From contig NZ_LMJF01000012.1 in the NCBI RefSeq assembly GCF_001429785.1, forward strand, positions 107,538 to 171,537: DNA of 64,000 nucleotides. The letters are read 5' to 3'. The notes under the pieces were generated by a model. The model was given only the letters and a program-made list of their open reading frames with translations. It was not told the DNA's origin and searched no databases. How positions within the stretch are numbered: position 1 is the first letter of the stretch; each line of letters starts with the position of its first letter. The stretch comes from Lysobacter sp. Root916 (GTDB taxonomy: Bacteria; Pseudomonadota; Gammaproteobacteria; Xanthomonadales; Xanthomonadaceae). This document shows positions 26,929-36,359 of the stretch, piece by piece. The position numbers were made by a program, and so were the translations under genes.

Positions 26929-27006
26929 GCCGGGAGTGGGGATTCGAGATTCGAAAGAGCCTGAAGCGGCTACTAATCCCGAATAACCAATCCCGAATCC
27001 CGCAGC
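26929..27006. repeat. GGGATTCG-type palindromic intergenic repeat, copy A
   Basis: The 78 bases after the exporter gene contain GGGATTCGAGATTCG on the left and AATCCCGAATAACC...AATCCCGAATCCC on the right, as imperfect inverted arms. The same word set (GGGATTCG, GATTCGAGATT, GAATCCC) recurs at 36257-36354. It belongs to a dispersed intergenic family; no coding sense. Confidence 0.65.
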
Positions 27007-27035
27007 AAAAAAAGCCGGCGTTAAGCCGGCTTTTT
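27007..27035. terminator. Bidirectional terminator between the exporter and H-NS genes
   Basis: AAAGCCGGC and GCCGGCTTT pair around GTTAA, with an A-run on the left and T-run on the right, so it works as a Rho-independent terminator in both directions. It lies about 80 nt after the exporter and 7 nt after the H-NS gene. Confidence 0.9.
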
Positions 27036-27041
27036 GATGAG

Positions 27042-27422
27042 TTACTTGATCAGGAACTCGTCGAGCTTGCGGCCGTTGCCGGTGTAGGCGGCCAGCCAGC
27101 GCGGCTGCTTGCCGCGACCGGTCCAGGTTTCGCCGGTGTTGGCCGGGTTGCGGTACTTCGGCGCGACCTTGCCCAACGGCTTGCGGGTCTTGCGCGCGGC
27201 CGCGGCCGCCGGCTTGGCGGCCTTGGCGCGCGCGCTGGGGGCGCTGGCGCCGTTGCCGAACAACTCGGCGATATCGTAGCCCTCGGCCTTGGCGAGCTGG
27301 CTCAGCTTCTTGCGCACGGCCGCGATCGGCTTGCGCTTGCTCAGCGTGGTCTTGCGCTTTTTGGCCTGCGAGATCAGCGATTCGAGTTCTTTCGCGGACA
27401 ACGAGTTCAGATCGATCGACAT
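27042..27422 (-). CDS. H-NS family nucleoid protein (XrvA-like)
   Basis: 126 residues, strongly basic. The N-terminal helix (SAKELESLISQAKKRKTTLS, about 9-28) matches the H-NS dimerisation region, the middle is Ala/Lys-rich and flexible, and the C-terminus has the DNA-binding hook TWTGRGKQPRWLAAY (about 99-113). In xanthomonads this type of protein (XrvA) silences or tunes AT-rich and virulence genes. A GGAG ribosome site lies 6 nt from ATG 27422. It could act on the lower-GC islands in this window, but that is inference. Confidence 0.92.
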   Translation of the reverse strand: MSIDLNSLSAKELESLISQAKKRKTTLSKRKPIAAVRKKLSQLAKAEGYDIAELFGNGASAPSARAKAAKPAAAAARKTRKPLGKVAPKYRNPANTGETWTGRGKQPRWLAAYTGNGRKLDEFLIK

Positions 27423-27509
27423 GGGGGACTCCGGTGGGAATATCGGTGGGGATTATCGGCCGGTCCATGGCGTGCCGGCCCATATTAATGGTCCGGCGCG
27501 ACGGAAGTA

Positions 27510-27535
27510 AATCTCCCGGAGTTTTCCGGGAGATT
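27510..27535 (-). terminator. Hairpin terminator after proS
   Basis: AATCTCCCGG and CCGGGAGATT form a perfect 10-bp stem around a 6-nt loop, 32 nt past the proS stop on the minus strand. The following bases (TTTACTT) give only a weak T-run. It also lies upstream of the H-NS gene, whose promoter must be in 27423-27509. Confidence 0.7.
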
Positions 27536-27567
27536 CTAGGTCGGATAATCCCGCGCGGTCGGCGGGC

Positions 27568-29298
27568 TCAGGCGGCCGCGGTCGGGCCGGCAAGCAGACG
27601 CGCGAACAGGCGCTCGCGGTCTAGGTTTTCGGCCTCGGCGGCGCGGCGCTGGCGATACTCGTAGGTGCCGGCGGCCAGGCCGCGCTCGGACACCACGATG
27701 CGGTGCGGAATGCCGATCAGCTCCATGTCCGCGAACATCGCACCCGGGCGCAGGCCGCGGTCGTCCAGCGCGGTTTCGATGCCGGCCGCGTTGAGGTCGC
27801 GGTACAGCGCCGTCGCCGCCTCGGTCACGCCGGCATCGTTCTTGGGATTGATCACGCACACCACCGCCGCCCACGGCGCCATCGCCTCGGGCCAGCAGAT
27901 GCCGGCCGCGTCGTGGTTCTGCTCGATCGCGGCGGCGACGATGCGCGACACGCCGATGCCGTAGCAACCCATCGCCGGGATCGCGGCCTTGCCGGTCTCG
28001 TCGAGCACGCTGAGCTTCATCGCCTCGGCGTACTTGCGGCCGAGCTGGAACACGTGCCCGACCTCGATGCCGCGGCCGATCCGCAGCGTGCCCTTGCCGT
28101 CGGGCGAAGGGTCGCCTTCGACCGCGTTGCGCACGTCGGCGACTTCGTCGGGCTCGGCCAGATCGCGGCCCCAGTTGACGCCGGCCAGGTGGTAGCCGTT
28201 TTCGTTGGCGCCGACCACGAAGTCGGCCATGGCGGCGACGCTGCGGTCGGCGACCACGCGGATTTTCTTCGGCGGCGCGACCGGGCCGAGGAAGCCGGGA
28301 TTCGCGCCCAGGTGCTCGAGTATCTCGGCCTCGCTGGCCAGGCGGTATTCGCCCAGGCCGGCGAGCTTGCGCAGTTTGATTTCGTTGACCACGTGGTCGC
28401 CGCGCACCAGCACCAGCGCGAACTGGGCCTGGCCGTCGGCATCCGCGCCGATGATCGCAACCGACTTGACCGTGCGCTCCAGCCCGATACCCATCAGCGC
28501 GGCCACGTCCTCGCAGGTCTTCTGGGTCGGCGTATCGACCTTGCGCAGCGTCTCGGTCGCCGCGGCGCGCGCGCCGGGCGCCAGCGCCTCGGCCAGCTCG
28601 ACGTTGGCGGCGTAGTCGGAGCCGTCCGAGAACGCGATCGCGTCCTCGCCCGAATCGGCGACCACATGGAACTCGTGCGAGGCGCTGCCGCCGATCGCGC
28701 CGGTATCGGCGAACACCGCGCGGAACTGCAGGCCCAGGCGGGTGAAGACGCGGCCGTAGGCGTCGTACATGTTGCGGTACTCGCGGCCCAGGTCCTCATC
28801 GCTGAGATGGAAGGAGTAGGCGTCCTTCATCAGGAACTCGCGCGCGCGCATCACGCCGAAACGCGGGCGGATCTCGTCGCGGAACTTGGTCTGGACCTGA
28901 TAGAAGTTGACCGGCAGCTGCTTGTAGCTGGACAGCTCGTTGCGCGCGAAGTCGGTGATGACCTCCTCGGCGGTGGGCGCGTAGCAGTACTCGGCCTCCT
29001 TGCGGTCCTTGAGCTTGAGCAGCTGGCCGCCGAACTTCTCCCAGCGCCCGGTTTCCTCCCACAGCTCGCGCGGCTGCACGGTCGGCATCAGCACCTCGAT
29101 CGCGCCGGCGGCGTCCATTTCCTCGCGCACCGCGCGCTCGACCTTGCGCAGTACGCGCAGGCCCAGCGGCGACCAGGTGTACAGGCCGGCGGCGAGCTTG
29201 CGGATCATGCCGGCCTTGAGCATCAGCTTATGGCTGATGATTTCGGCCTCGGCGGGGGTTTCCTTGCTGGTATGAAGATGGAACTGCGACAGACGCAT
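27568..29298 (-). CDS. proS: Prolyl-tRNA synthetase
   Basis: 576 residues from ATG 29298 ([18 protein letters not shown], a standard ProS start). Class II motifs are visible: motif 2 region [20 protein letters not shown] (about 136-155) and motif 3 [17 protein letters not shown] (about 446-462). An insertion of about 180 residues between motifs 2 and 3 (near GERTV to KIRVV) is the YbaK-type editing domain, which removes alanine from tRNA-Pro, as in bacterial-type ProS. The frame stays open well upstream but without family resemblance. Essential, cytoplasmic. Confidence 0.95.
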   Translation of the reverse strand: MRLSQFHLHTSKETPAEAEIISHKLMLKAGMIRKLAAGLYTWSPLGLRVLRKVERAVREEMDAAGAIEVLMPTVQPRELWEETGRWEKFGGQLLKLKDRKEAEYCYAPTAEEVITDFARNELSSYKQLPVNFYQVQTKFRDEIRPRFGVMRAREFLMKDAYSFHLSDEDLGREYRNMYDAYGRVFTRLGLQFRAVFADTGAIGGSASHEFHVVADSGEDAIAFSDGSDYAANVELAEALAPGARAAATETLRKVDTPTQKTCEDVAALMGIGLERTVKSVAIIGADADGQAQFALVLVRGDHVVNEIKLRKLAGLGEYRLASEAEILEHLGANPGFLGPVAPPKKIRVVADRSVAAMADFVVGANENGYHLAGVNWGRDLAEPDEVADVRNAVEGDPSPDGKGTLRIGRGIEVGHVFQLGRKYAEAMKLSVLDETGKAAIPAMGCYGIGVSRIVAAAIEQNHDAAGICWPEAMAPWAAVVCVINPKNDAGVTEAATALYRDLNAAGIETALDDRGLRPGAMFADMELIGIPHRIVVSERGLAAGTYEYRQRRAAEAENLDRERLFARLLAGPTAAA

Positions 29299-29369
29299 CG
29301 GCGGGAATTCGAAACCGGAGGGGAACCCCCATTCTGCCGTGCGCGCGGGCGTCGCGCGAATGGCGGGCC

Positions 29370-29633
29370 TCAGTCGCGGTCGCCGTGGACTTCGATGCCG
29401 GCCTGCGGCTGGCGCGCCACGCGCTCGTACGGGCGCCCCTTGGGCGGCCGTTCGCCGACGTGGAGCTGGCCGGAGGCGTCGCGCCAGCGGTACAGCGGCG
29501 GGTCGGCGGATTCGGCGCGGGCCCGCGCATCGGCCTGGGCCCGGCGGCCCGGGGCCGGCTCGTCCTGAGCGGCCCACCAGGCCAAGCCAGCGCCGAGCGC
29601 GATGCCCGCGACGATGGCCCAGCCCAGTTTCAT
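29370..29633 (-). CDS. Small DUF4124-like membrane-anchored protein
   Basis: 87 residues. Residues about 4-22 form a signal anchor ([19 protein letters not shown]). The C-terminal half has the DUF4124 pattern: [20 protein letters not shown], that is YxWxDxxGxxHxxxxPP. DUF4124 proteins are small envelope proteins of unknown role, common in xanthomonads. It lies 6 nt after the next DUF4124 gene, so the two probably form an operon and may derive from a duplication. Confidence 0.75.
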   Translation of the reverse strand: MKLGWAIVAGIALGAGLAWWAAQDEPAPGRRAQADARARAESADPPLYRWRDASGQLHVGERPPKGRPYERVARQPQAGIEVHGDRD

Positions 29634-29639
29634 CCCGGG

Positions 29640-30071
29640 TTACAGCTGCGGGGCGGCGGCCGCGACGGCCGGCTTGCAGTAGGCGGCGATCGAGGCCTCG
29701 GCCAGCTTGACCTGGGCGGCGCGCTGCTCTGGGGTGAAGGCGGAATCGGCCTTGCCGTCCTTGTCGGTGTCCAGACCGATCGGGGCGTTGCTCTGCAGCT
29801 GCTTGAGATTGCTGCGCGCGGTGGTGCATTCCGCGCTTTCGCTGGGCTTGGCCTGGGTCACCGAGGGCGCGCCGGTCTTGTGCTGGATCTGGCGGCCCTT
29901 GACGTTGCTCTGGTTGGCCGGCGGCGAATCGGAATAGTGGGTGACGCCGTTGGCGTCCTTCCACTGGTAGACCTCGCCCGCGGCGGCCGGCAGGGCCAGC
30001 GCCAGCAGGGCGGCGGCCAGCCACGCGTGGCGCGACGGACGGGGGGTGGGAATGCGGGTCGGGCAGGGCAT
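29640..30071 (-). CDS. DUF4124 domain-containing periplasmic protein
   Basis: 143 residues from ATG 30071 with GGAG upstream. A signal peptide ([17 protein letters not shown], cut after AAA/AAG near residue 31) is followed by the DUF4124 core [20 protein letters not shown] at about residues 34-53. The rest is helical and Gln/Lys-rich, with [14 protein letters not shown] and a second Cys near the end (AAYCKPA) that could pair in a disulfide. [10 protein letters not shown] stretch resembles a calcium loop. Function unknown. Divergent from pssA; 30072-30179 is the shared promoter region. Confidence 0.8.
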   Translation of the reverse strand: MPCPTRIPTPRPSRHAWLAAALLALALPAAAGEVYQWKDANGVTHYSDSPPANQSNVKGRQIQHKTGAPSVTQAKPSESAECTTARSNLKQLQSNAPIGLDTDKDGKADSAFTPEQRAAQVKLAEASIAAYCKPAVAAAAPQL

Positions 30072-30179
30072 GGTCGGCTCCGGGCAGGACGGTGCTGGAC
30101 GGTGGCGGGTAGGGGGACTACGGGGGGAACGTCGATTGCAGCACCGTGCCGGCGCGCAGGCAAGCGCTACACTTCCGTT

Positions 30180-30959
30180 ATGGAACCTACACCTACGCCT
30201 CGACCGCGCGGACGCGGCATTTATTTGCTGCCCAATCTGTTCACCACCGGCGGCCTGTTCGCCGGCTTCTACGCCATCATCTCGGCCACCCAGGGCCGCT
30301 ACGGCGACGCCTGCGTCGCGATCTTCATCGCCGCGATCCTGGACGGCGTCGACGGCCGGGTCGCGCGCCTGACCAATACCCAGAGCGAATTCGGGGTCCA
30401 GTACGACTCGCTGGCCGACCTGATCAGCTTCGGCCTGGCGCCCTCGCTGGTGATGTACCACTGGGCGCTGGAGGCGATGAAGCACGACGGTCCGATGCCG
30501 GGCAAGATCGGCTGGATCGCCGCCTTCCTGTACGCTGCCTGCGCCGCGCTGCGGCTGGCGCGCTTCAATTCCCAGGTCGGCCAGGTCGACAAGCGCTGGT
30601 TCATCGGCCTGGCCAGCCCGGCCGCGGCCGGGCTGGTCGCCAGTTTCGTATGGACCTGCGACGAACTGGGCTGGACCGGCGACGAGCTGCGCTACGTCGC
30701 CCTGACGGTGACCGTGATCGCCGGCCTGCTGATGGTCAGCCGGCTGCGCTATTTCAGTTTCAAGGGCGGCGGCCCCAAGCACGACCGGGTGCCGTTCCTG
30801 GCGATCCTGGTGGTGGTGGTGGTGGTGATCGCGATCGCGATCGATCCGCCCAGCGTGCTGCTGCTGATCTTCGCGCCCTACGCCTTGTCCGGCCCGGTCT
30901 ACGCGCTGTACCGGCGCGCGCGCCGGCTGCCGCCGGCCGACACGGGGGCCGCCACGTGA
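30180..30959 (+). CDS. pssA: CDP-diacylglycerol-serine O-phosphatidyltransferase (phosphatidylserine synthase)
   Basis: 259 residues. The CDP-alcohol phosphotransferase motif DG..AR........G...D...D appears as DGVDGRVARLTN followed by EFGVQYDSLADL (about residues 56-80). About seven hydrophobic segments follow, with a Val-rich final helix (AILVVVVVVIAIAI). It condenses CDP-diacylglycerol with serine in the inner membrane, the committed step to phosphatidylethanolamine. This is the multi-pass type II enzyme, unlike the E. coli PssA. Its stop overlaps the next GTG start. Confidence 0.92.
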   Translation: MEPTPTPRPRGRGIYLLPNLFTTGGLFAGFYAIISATQGRYGDACVAIFIAAILDGVDGRVARLTNTQSEFGVQYDSLADLISFGLAPSLVMYHWALEAMKHDGPMPGKIGWIAAFLYAACAALRLARFNSQVGQVDKRWFIGLASPAAAGLVASFVWTCDELGWTGDELRYVALTVTVIAGLLMVSRLRYFSFKGGGPKHDRVPFLAILVVVVVVIAIAIDPPSVLLLIFAPYALSGPVYALYRRARRLPPADTGAAT

Positions 30960-31351
30960 GTTTGTGGAGCGCGCAGCAACGCGAATGGCTGCAGGCGCTG
31001 GGCCATCCCGCGCTCGCGCTCGCGCTGGCGTCGGCCGCGCCGGAAGCGGCGCCGCCGTCGCGCCCGGACACGCCGGCCGCGCACGAGCGCGCGCGCGCCG
31101 AACTGCGCGCACCCGCCGCCGAACGCGCGCCGGAGCGTCCCATCGAGCGCGCCAGGCCCGCGACACCCGCACGCGGCGGCGACGACGCCCTGCTGCGCGC
31201 GGTGCTGCGCGCGGCCGGCCGCCGCGCCGATGCGGCGCCCGACGAGGCGGTGCTGAGCCTGTACGACGCCGCCACCCTGCGCGGCTATCCGGCCGCCAAG
31301 CGCGCCCTGTGGCCGCTGTTGCGCAGCCTGCGGCGGGGCTCCCGCCCATGA
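30956..31351 (+). CDS. holD: Probable DNA polymerase III psi subunit (HolD-like)
   Basis: 131 residues from a GTG that overlaps pssA (GTGA), and its own end overlaps rimI (ATGA). The N-terminus QQREWLQALGHPALAL resembles the start of E. coli psi (RRDWQLQQLGITQWSL as I recall it), DDALLRAVLRAAGRR resembles its LVSDVLRAL helix, and LRGYPAAKRALWPLLRSLRR resembles its C-terminal LRANPTARAALW segment. In E. coli holD also lies directly before rimI. The Ala/Pro/Arg-rich middle is poorly conserved. Psi binds chi (HolC at 36360) and the clamp loader. Similarity is weak but supported by position; otherwise call it hypothetical. Confidence 0.55.
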   Translation: MSLWSAQQREWLQALGHPALALALASAAPEAAPPSRPDTPAAHERARAELRAPAAERAPERPIERARPATPARGGDDALLRAVLRAAGRRADAAPDEAVLSLYDAATLRGYPAAKRALWPLLRSLRRGSRP

Positions 31352-31842
31352 GCGCATTGGCCGCCGACGTCGACCGCGATTCTCCGGCCGCCGCGCTCCG
31401 GCCGATGCGCGAGGAGGACCTGGACGCGGTGCACGCGATCGAGATCCGCGCCTACGAATTCCCTTGGACGCTGGGCATCTTCCGCGACTGCCTGCGCGCC
31501 GATTACCCGTCCTGGGTGCTGTACCGCAAGGACCGCATCCTGGGCTATTTCCTGATGAGTCTGGCCGCCGGCGAGGCGCACATCCTCAACGTCTGCGTCG
31601 CCCCCGAGCAGCAGGGCCACGGCTACGGCCGCCGCCTGCTGCACGCGCTGCTGCAGGTCGCGCGCGGGCGCGGGGCGCAGCGCGTGTTCCTGGAGGTGCG
31701 CCCGTCCAATCCGGGCGCGATCGCGCTCTACCACGCCGAAGGCTTCAACGAGATCGGCCGTCGCCCGCGCTATTACCCGGCCCGCGACGGCCGCGAGGAC
31801 GCGCTGGTGATGGCGATGGAATTGTTCGCGGACGAAGGCTGA
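31348..31842 (+). CDS. rimI: Ribosomal protein S18 alanine N-acetyltransferase
   Basis: 164 residues in a 4-nt overlap with the upstream gene. It is a GNAT acetyltransferase: RPMREEDLDAVHAIEIRAYE at the N-terminus, acetyl-CoA loop VAPEQQGHGYGRRLLHALL (about residues 86-104), and RPSNPGAIALYHAEGFNEIG (about 115-134), which is the RimI hallmark. It acetylates the N-terminal alanine of S18. Cytoplasmic. Part of a tight pssA-holD-rimI run with the next gene 4 nt away. Confidence 0.92.
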   Translation: MSALAADVDRDSPAAALRPMREEDLDAVHAIEIRAYEFPWTLGIFRDCLRADYPSWVLYRKDRILGYFLMSLAAGEAHILNVCVAPEQQGHGYGRRLLHALLQVARGRGAQRVFLEVRPSNPGAIALYHAEGFNEIGRRPRYYPARDGREDALVMAMELFADEG

Positions 31843-31846
31843 GCGA

Positions 31847-32317
31847 ATGCGACCGGCACGATGGCCCCTTGCGTGGCTGCTGACCGGTTTGGTGCTGGCG
31901 CCCGCGTTGGCGTCCGAGCCGGCGCCGAGCGTGCGCCTGTTGACCTCGGCGCCGACCTGCGCGCACAAGCGCCTGGGCCAGGTGTCGGTGACGCTGGGCG
32001 AGAAGGCGCCCAACCTGCGCACAGGCATGCCTGCGTCCTCGGTCGACTATCGCCTGGCCTTCGCCAAGCTGGCGCGGGCCGCGCAGGCCAAGGGCGGCGA
32101 CGCGGTGGTGTTGCGCGGCCACGAAGCGGCCTATGTCACCAAGGGCGCGCGTCCCTCGCGCCGGCCCAGCTACGTGTCCCTGCAAGGCGCGGTGATCGCG
32201 TTCGCGAATCCCGATACGGCCTGCGAACTGGCCCTACTCGATCCGCGGACGTTCGCGCGCGAGGTGTTGGCGCGCGAAGCGGAGGACGTGGTCAAGGAAA
32301 CCGGTACCGCGTTCTAG
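31847..32317 (+). CDS. Secreted protein of unknown function
   Basis: 156 residues with a signal peptide (PLAWLLTGLVLAPALAS, cut near ALA-SEP). The mature part has LLTSAPTCAHKRLGQVSVTLG, a helix DYRLAFAKLARAAQAKGGDAVVLRGHE and a second Cys (TACELA), so a disulfide is possible. The pattern 'Cys..Lys-x-Leu-Gly...then helix with GGDAVV' is loosely like YbjQ/DUF4156-type envelope proteins, but I cannot assign it. It starts 4 nt after rimI, so it is likely co-transcribed. Downstream lies the repeat-rich region. Confidence 0.7.
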   Translation: MRPARWPLAWLLTGLVLAPALASEPAPSVRLLTSAPTCAHKRLGQVSVTLGEKAPNLRTGMPASSVDYRLAFAKLARAAQAKGGDAVVLRGHEAAYVTKGARPSRRPSYVSLQGAVIAFANPDTACELALLDPRTFAREVLAREAEDVVKETGTAF

Positions 32318-32662
32318 GCGGCGCTATCGCCCCATCGGTGCAGGTGGCCCCCGTGCGGTGTGTACCGCGCGCTCCTACCCCAGAGCAAAGCGCATCCTCG
32401 CGACGCAGCCGCACGCTTCCTGTAGGAGCGGCGCAAGCCGCGACTGCGTCGTGGCCGAAGCTTCGCGGTCGCGGCTTGCGCCGCTCCTACCCAAAAGCAG
32501 AGCCGATCCGCGACGCAGCCGCGCGCTTCCTGTGGGAGCGGCGTAAGCCGCGATGCTTTCCCCGCGCACACTGCGGCCGTAGGGTGCGATGACAAACGTA
32601 TCCTCGTGATCCCGGCCTACCACGCCGGTGCGGTGCGCCTACGGCTTACCGCACCCTACAAG
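32318..32662. repeat. Repeat-packed gap between convergent genes (REP-like pairs)
   Basis: No gene is present. Three copies of the unit TGTRGGAGCGGCGYAAGCCG lie at 32421-32444 (+), 32468-32490 (-) and 32531-32553 (+); the first two form a large inverted pair. A further palindrome uses GTAGGGTGCG (32579-32588) and CGCACCCTAC (32650-32659) as arms, 61 nt apart. The first unit is the same as that in the tandem array at 41408. These REP-like units may also serve as transcript ends for the convergent genes at each side. Confidence 0.85.
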
Positions 32663-33199
32663 TTACGGCGCGACATAGAGCTCGGCCGGAAGGCCGATGA
32701 AGGCCGGGCCCGACAGTTCGCCACCGTCGAGCGAATCGCCCTTGTGCAAGGCGCGATTGACCGTGGTCAGCGATGCGCTGCGCAGCGCGATGGTATTGAA
32801 AGCCTCGCTGGGGCCCTCGTCGTGGAGCATGCGCATCGCCGTTGCCGCCGCCAAGGCGAAGATCGGTTCGCGCGCGCATTCGATCGTATGCCAGCGGCCG
32901 TTGCGGCCGCGTGCCGAAAAGGTGGCCGGCAGTACGACGCCCGCGCATTCGGGGATGTGCGCGATCAAGGTCAGGCCGAAGGCCTCCGCGGTCACATCCA
33001 CCAAGCGTCGTGCGGTCAGCGGATGTCCAGCCAGCCGCAACACTTCGGCTTCGATCTGCGCTTCCGCGCGGTCGCCGTGCCCGAAAGCTTCTATGGCTTG
33101 GGCGACGAGTTCGGGCGACACCTCCAGCGGCGGCAGCGCGGCGCGGAACGCCGCATCGGCGCCCTCGCGATCGAACCAACCTAGCAAGCGCCGCAGCAC
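32663..33199 (-). CDS. Conserved-looking protein of unknown function
   Basis: 178 residues, ending 4 nt before valS begins its last codons on the same strand (valS stop at 33204), so it may be co-transcribed with valS. No signal peptide or membrane segment. The sequence is acidic to neutral with a helical N-terminal part (LVAQAIEAFGHGDRAEAQIE) and a C-terminal part with FNTIALRSASLTTVNRALH. Codon use fits a real gene. I do not recognise a family, and no catalytic motif stands out. Confidence 0.65.
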   Translation of the reverse strand: MLRRLLGWFDREGADAAFRAALPPLEVSPELVAQAIEAFGHGDRAEAQIEAEVLRLAGHPLTARRLVDVTAEAFGLTLIAHIPECAGVVLPATFSARGRNGRWHTIECAREPIFALAAATAMRMLHDEGPSEAFNTIALRSASLTTVNRALHKGDSLDGGELSGPAFIGLPAELYVAP

Positions 33200-33203
33200 G
33201 GAC

Positions 33204-36200
33204 TCAGCCCAGCTTCGCGCGCTGCACCTGCAAGGCTTCGCGCTGTGCGCGCCAGTCGCCCAGACGCTTGCGCTCCTGCTCGACCACGGCCGGCGGCGCG
33301 TTCTGGACGAAGGTCTCGCTGGACAGCTTGTTCTCGCACTTGCCGATCTCGCCGTCGACGCGCTTGATTTCCTTGTCCAGGCGGGTGCGCTCGGCGTCCA
33401 GATCGACCAGGCCTTCCAGCGGCACCAGCAGGGTCAGGTCGCCGACCACGCCGGTCGCGGCGGCCGGCGATGCGGCGCCGGCGGCGAGCGCTTCGACGCG
33501 CTCCAGGCGATTGAGGAAGCGCAGCTGCGAATCGAAGCGCGCGGCGCGCGCGCGGTCGCCATCGTTGCCGCCCGACAGCAGCAGCACGACGGTCTTGGAC
33601 GGGGCCACGTTGAGCTCGCTGCGGATCCTGCGCAGCGCGGTGACCATCGCCTTCAACCACTCCACGTCGGCTTCCGCGCCTGCGTAATCGGTGTCCAGGT
33701 CCGCGGCCCGCGGATACGGCCGCAGCATGATCGTGGTCTCGGCGATGCCCAGCTTGGGCGCGACCTGCTGCCACAGTTCCTCGGTCACGAACGGCGTCAG
33801 CGGGTGCAGCAGCGACAGCAGGCGTTCGAGCACGTACAGCAGGGTGTGGCGGGTGCTCTGCGCGGCGGCCTGGTCCTCGCCCAGCAGGGCCGGCTTGGCC
33901 AGCTCCACGAACCAGTCGCAGAACTCGTTCCAGGCGAATTCGTACAACGCCTGCGCGAGCAGGTCGAAGCGGTAGGCGGCGAAGTGGGTTTCGGCTTCGG
34001 CCGCGACCCGCGCCAGGCGCGACAGGATCCAGCGCTCGGCGTCGGTCTTGGGCTCCGGGGCGCCGCTGAAGCTCGCGCCCTCGGTGTTCATCAGCACGAA
34101 ACGGGTCGCGTTCCACAGCTTGTTGCAGAAGTTCTTGTAGCCCTCGGCGCGGCCCAGGTCGAACTTGATGTCACGGCCGGGGCCGGCCAGCGCGGTCATG
34201 GTGAAGCGCAGCGCGTCGGCGCCGAAGGCCGGGATGCCGTCGGGGAACTCCTTGCGCGTGGCCTTTTCGATCTTGGGCGCGTCCTGCGGCTTCATCAGGC
34301 CGGTGGTGCGCTTGGCGACCAGGGCCTCGGCGGTGATGCCGTCGATGATGTCCAGCGGGTCGAGGATGTTGCCCTTCGACTTCGACATCTTCTGGCCGTC
34401 CTTGTCGCGGACCAGGCCGGTGATGTAGACGTCGCGGAACGGCACGCGGCCGACCAACTCGTCGGTCATCATGATCATGCGCGCGACCCAGAAGAAGATG
34501 ATGTCGAAGCCGGTCACCAGCACGCTGGTCGGCAGCGCGATGTCGAAGCCCAGTTCGCCCATCTTGTCTTCGTTCGGCCAACCCTGCGTGCTGAACGGGA
34601 ACATGGCCGAGGAGAACCAGGTTTCTAGCACGTCCGGGTCTTGAATCAGCTCGATCCGGTCCTTGACCTTCTCGTAGTTGTCCCGACCGAGCGCGCCAAG
34701 CAGCTTGGCGTGAGCGGCAACTTCGGCCTCGGCTTCCGTGCGGGCGACGATCTCCCCGACGAGCGGCGTGAAATCCGAATCTTCCGAGCGCACGGTCCAG
34801 GCGGGGATGCGATGGCCCCACCAGAGCTGGCGCGAGATCGTCCAGTCCTGGATGTTCTCCAGCCAATGGCGGTAGGTGTTGATCCAGTTCGCTGGGACGA
34901 ACTTCACTTCGCCCGACTCGACGAGTTCGAGTCCGCGCTGGGCCAGGCTGTCCATCTTCACGAACCACTGGTCGGTCAGGTAGGGCTCGATCACCTGGCC
35001 GCTGCGGTCGCCGCGCGGCACCTGCAGGCGATGCGGTTTGACCTCGATCAGCAGTTCCGCGACATCCAGATCCGCGACGATGATCTTGCGCGCTTCGAAG
35101 CGGTCCAGGCCCCGATACGCGGCCGGGATGTACTTCTCGACGATCGCCGTCATGCCTTGTTCGGTGAACAAGGAGAAATCGTCCATGTACTGAGTCTGCT
35201 GCGGCGTGCAGCTATCAGGGGCGATCTTGGTGAAATTCGGATCGGCGGACGACAGCACGTGCTTGAGCGCGGTCGGGCCGGAAAGCGTCCAGACCGACGC
35301 GTCGGGCGCGAAGATGTTGATCGACAGCAGCGAATGGCGCTGGCCCACCGCGTAGTCGTTGGCGTCGTGGGCGGGGGTGACCTTGACCACGCCGGTGCCG
35401 AAGGCGCGGTCGACGTAGCTGTCGGTGACGACGGGGATACGGCGGCCGGTCAGCGGCAGATCGACGAACTTGCCGTGGATCGCGGTGTAGCGTTCGTCCT
35501 CGGGGTGCACCATCACCGCGGTATCGCCCAGCATGGTTTCCGGGCGGGTGGTGGCGACCACGACGTAGTCGCGAATCTCGCGCAGGATTTCGTTGCCGTC
35601 GGCGTCGCGTTCGACGTATTCGTAGCTCGCGCCGTCGGCCAACGGGTAGCGGATCGACCACATGTGGCCGTTCTCTTCCTCGTTGGCCACCTCCAGGTCG
35701 GAGATCGCGGTCTTCAGCACCGGGTCCCAGTTGACCAGGCGCTGGCCGCGGTAGATCAATCCCTTCTCGTGCAGGCGCACGAAGGCTTCGGTGATCGCGT
35801 CCGAGGCCATCGGATCCATGGTGAACACGCTGCGCGACCAGTCGCCGCTGGCGCCGAGGCGACGCATCTGGCGTTCGATGGTGCCGCCGGATTGCTGCTT
35901 CCAGGCCCACACCTTTTCGATGAACTTGTCGCGGCCCAGCGAATCGCGGGTCTCGCCCTTGCCTTCGATGGCGAGGTTACGGCCGACCACCATTTCCGTC
36001 GCGATGCCGGCATGGTCGGTGCCCATCTGCCACAGGGTGCGATAGCCGCGCATGCGGTGATAGCGGATCAGCGCGTCCTGCAGGGTGTGCTGGAAGGCGT
36101 GGCCCATGTGCAGGGTGCCGGTCACGTTGGGCGGCGGCAGCAGGATCGTGTACGCCGGGCCCTCGCCGTGCGGCTGGAATACGCCGCTGCTCTCCCATTG

Positions 36201-36254
36201 CGCGTACAGGCGGGCTTCGAACTGTTTGGGGTCGTAGCTGGGGGCGAGGGACAT
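33204..36254 (-). CDS. valS: Valyl-tRNA synthetase
   Basis: 1016 residues from ATG 36254 ([20 protein letters not shown]). Class I motifs are HIGH as [11 protein letters not shown] (about 43-53) and KMSKS as [10 protein letters not shown] (about 600). The editing domain contains [10 protein letters not shown] and [12 protein letters not shown]. Residues near 870 begin the tRNA-binding helical domain, and a coiled-coil ([20 protein letters not shown]) closes the protein, as in bacterial ValRS. It is about 65 residues longer than E. coli ValRS, partly from an expanded stretch near [12 protein letters not shown]. The 5' leader has no purine-rich ribosome site and consists of a repeat. Confidence 0.95.
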   Translation of the reverse strand: MSLAPSYDPKQFEARLYAQWESSGVFQPHGEGPAYTILLPPPNVTGTLHMGHAFQHTLQDALIRYHRMRGYRTLWQMGTDHAGIATEMVVGRNLAIEGKGETRDSLGRDKFIEKVWAWKQQSGGTIERQMRRLGASGDWSRSVFTMDPMASDAITEAFVRLHEKGLIYRGQRLVNWDPVLKTAISDLEVANEEENGHMWSIRYPLADGASYEYVERDADGNEILREIRDYVVVATTRPETMLGDTAVMVHPEDERYTAIHGKFVDLPLTGRRIPVVTDSYVDRAFGTGVVKVTPAHDANDYAVGQRHSLLSINIFAPDASVWTLSGPTALKHVLSSADPNFTKIAPDSCTPQQTQYMDDFSLFTEQGMTAIVEKYIPAAYRGLDRFEARKIIVADLDVAELLIEVKPHRLQVPRGDRSGQVIEPYLTDQWFVKMDSLAQRGLELVESGEVKFVPANWINTYRHWLENIQDWTISRQLWWGHRIPAWTVRSEDSDFTPLVGEIVARTEAEAEVAAHAKLLGALGRDNYEKVKDRIELIQDPDVLETWFSSAMFPFSTQGWPNEDKMGELGFDIALPTSVLVTGFDIIFFWVARMIMMTDELVGRVPFRDVYITGLVRDKDGQKMSKSKGNILDPLDIIDGITAEALVAKRTTGLMKPQDAPKIEKATRKEFPDGIPAFGADALRFTMTALAGPGRDIKFDLGRAEGYKNFCNKLWNATRFVLMNTEGASFSGAPEPKTDAERWILSRLARVAAEAETHFAAYRFDLLAQALYEFAWNEFCDWFVELAKPALLGEDQAAAQSTRHTLLYVLERLLSLLHPLTPFVTEELWQQVAPKLGIAETTIMLRPYPRAADLDTDYAGAEADVEWLKAMVTALRRIRSELNVAPSKTVVLLLSGGNDGDRARAARFDSQLRFLNRLERVEALAAGAASPAAATGVVGDLTLLVPLEGLVDLDAERTRLDKEIKRVDGEIGKCENKLSSETFVQNAPPAVVEQERKRLGDWRAQREALQVQRAKLG

Positions 36255-36256
36255 AA

Positions 36257-36354
36257 GAGCCGGGATTCGAGATTGGGGATTCGGGATTGGGAAGGGCGGG
36301 GGCGGGAAGTGGTTAGGTTGTTCGAATCTCGAATCACCCATCCAGAATCCCGGC
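36257..36354. repeat. GGGATTCG-type palindromic repeat filling the holC-valS gap, copy B
   Basis: Arms GCCGGGATTC (36259-36268) and GAATCCCGGC (36345-36354) flank inner arms GATTCGAGATT and AATCTCGAATC. The element begins 2 nt before the valS start codon on the minus strand, so it supplies the whole 5' leader between holC and valS. Same family as 26929-27006. Confidence 0.75.
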
Positions 36355-36359
36355 CTTCA

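Noticed and set aside
28199-29570. Long plus-strand frames opposite proS
   Set aside because: Antisense shadows of a clear prolyl-tRNA synthetase.
35215-35300. An expanded stretch in ValRS considered as another repeat insertion like that in purL
   Set aside because: The DNA there has no palindrome and no match to the repeat families seen elsewhere in the window, so it is more likely normal length variation.
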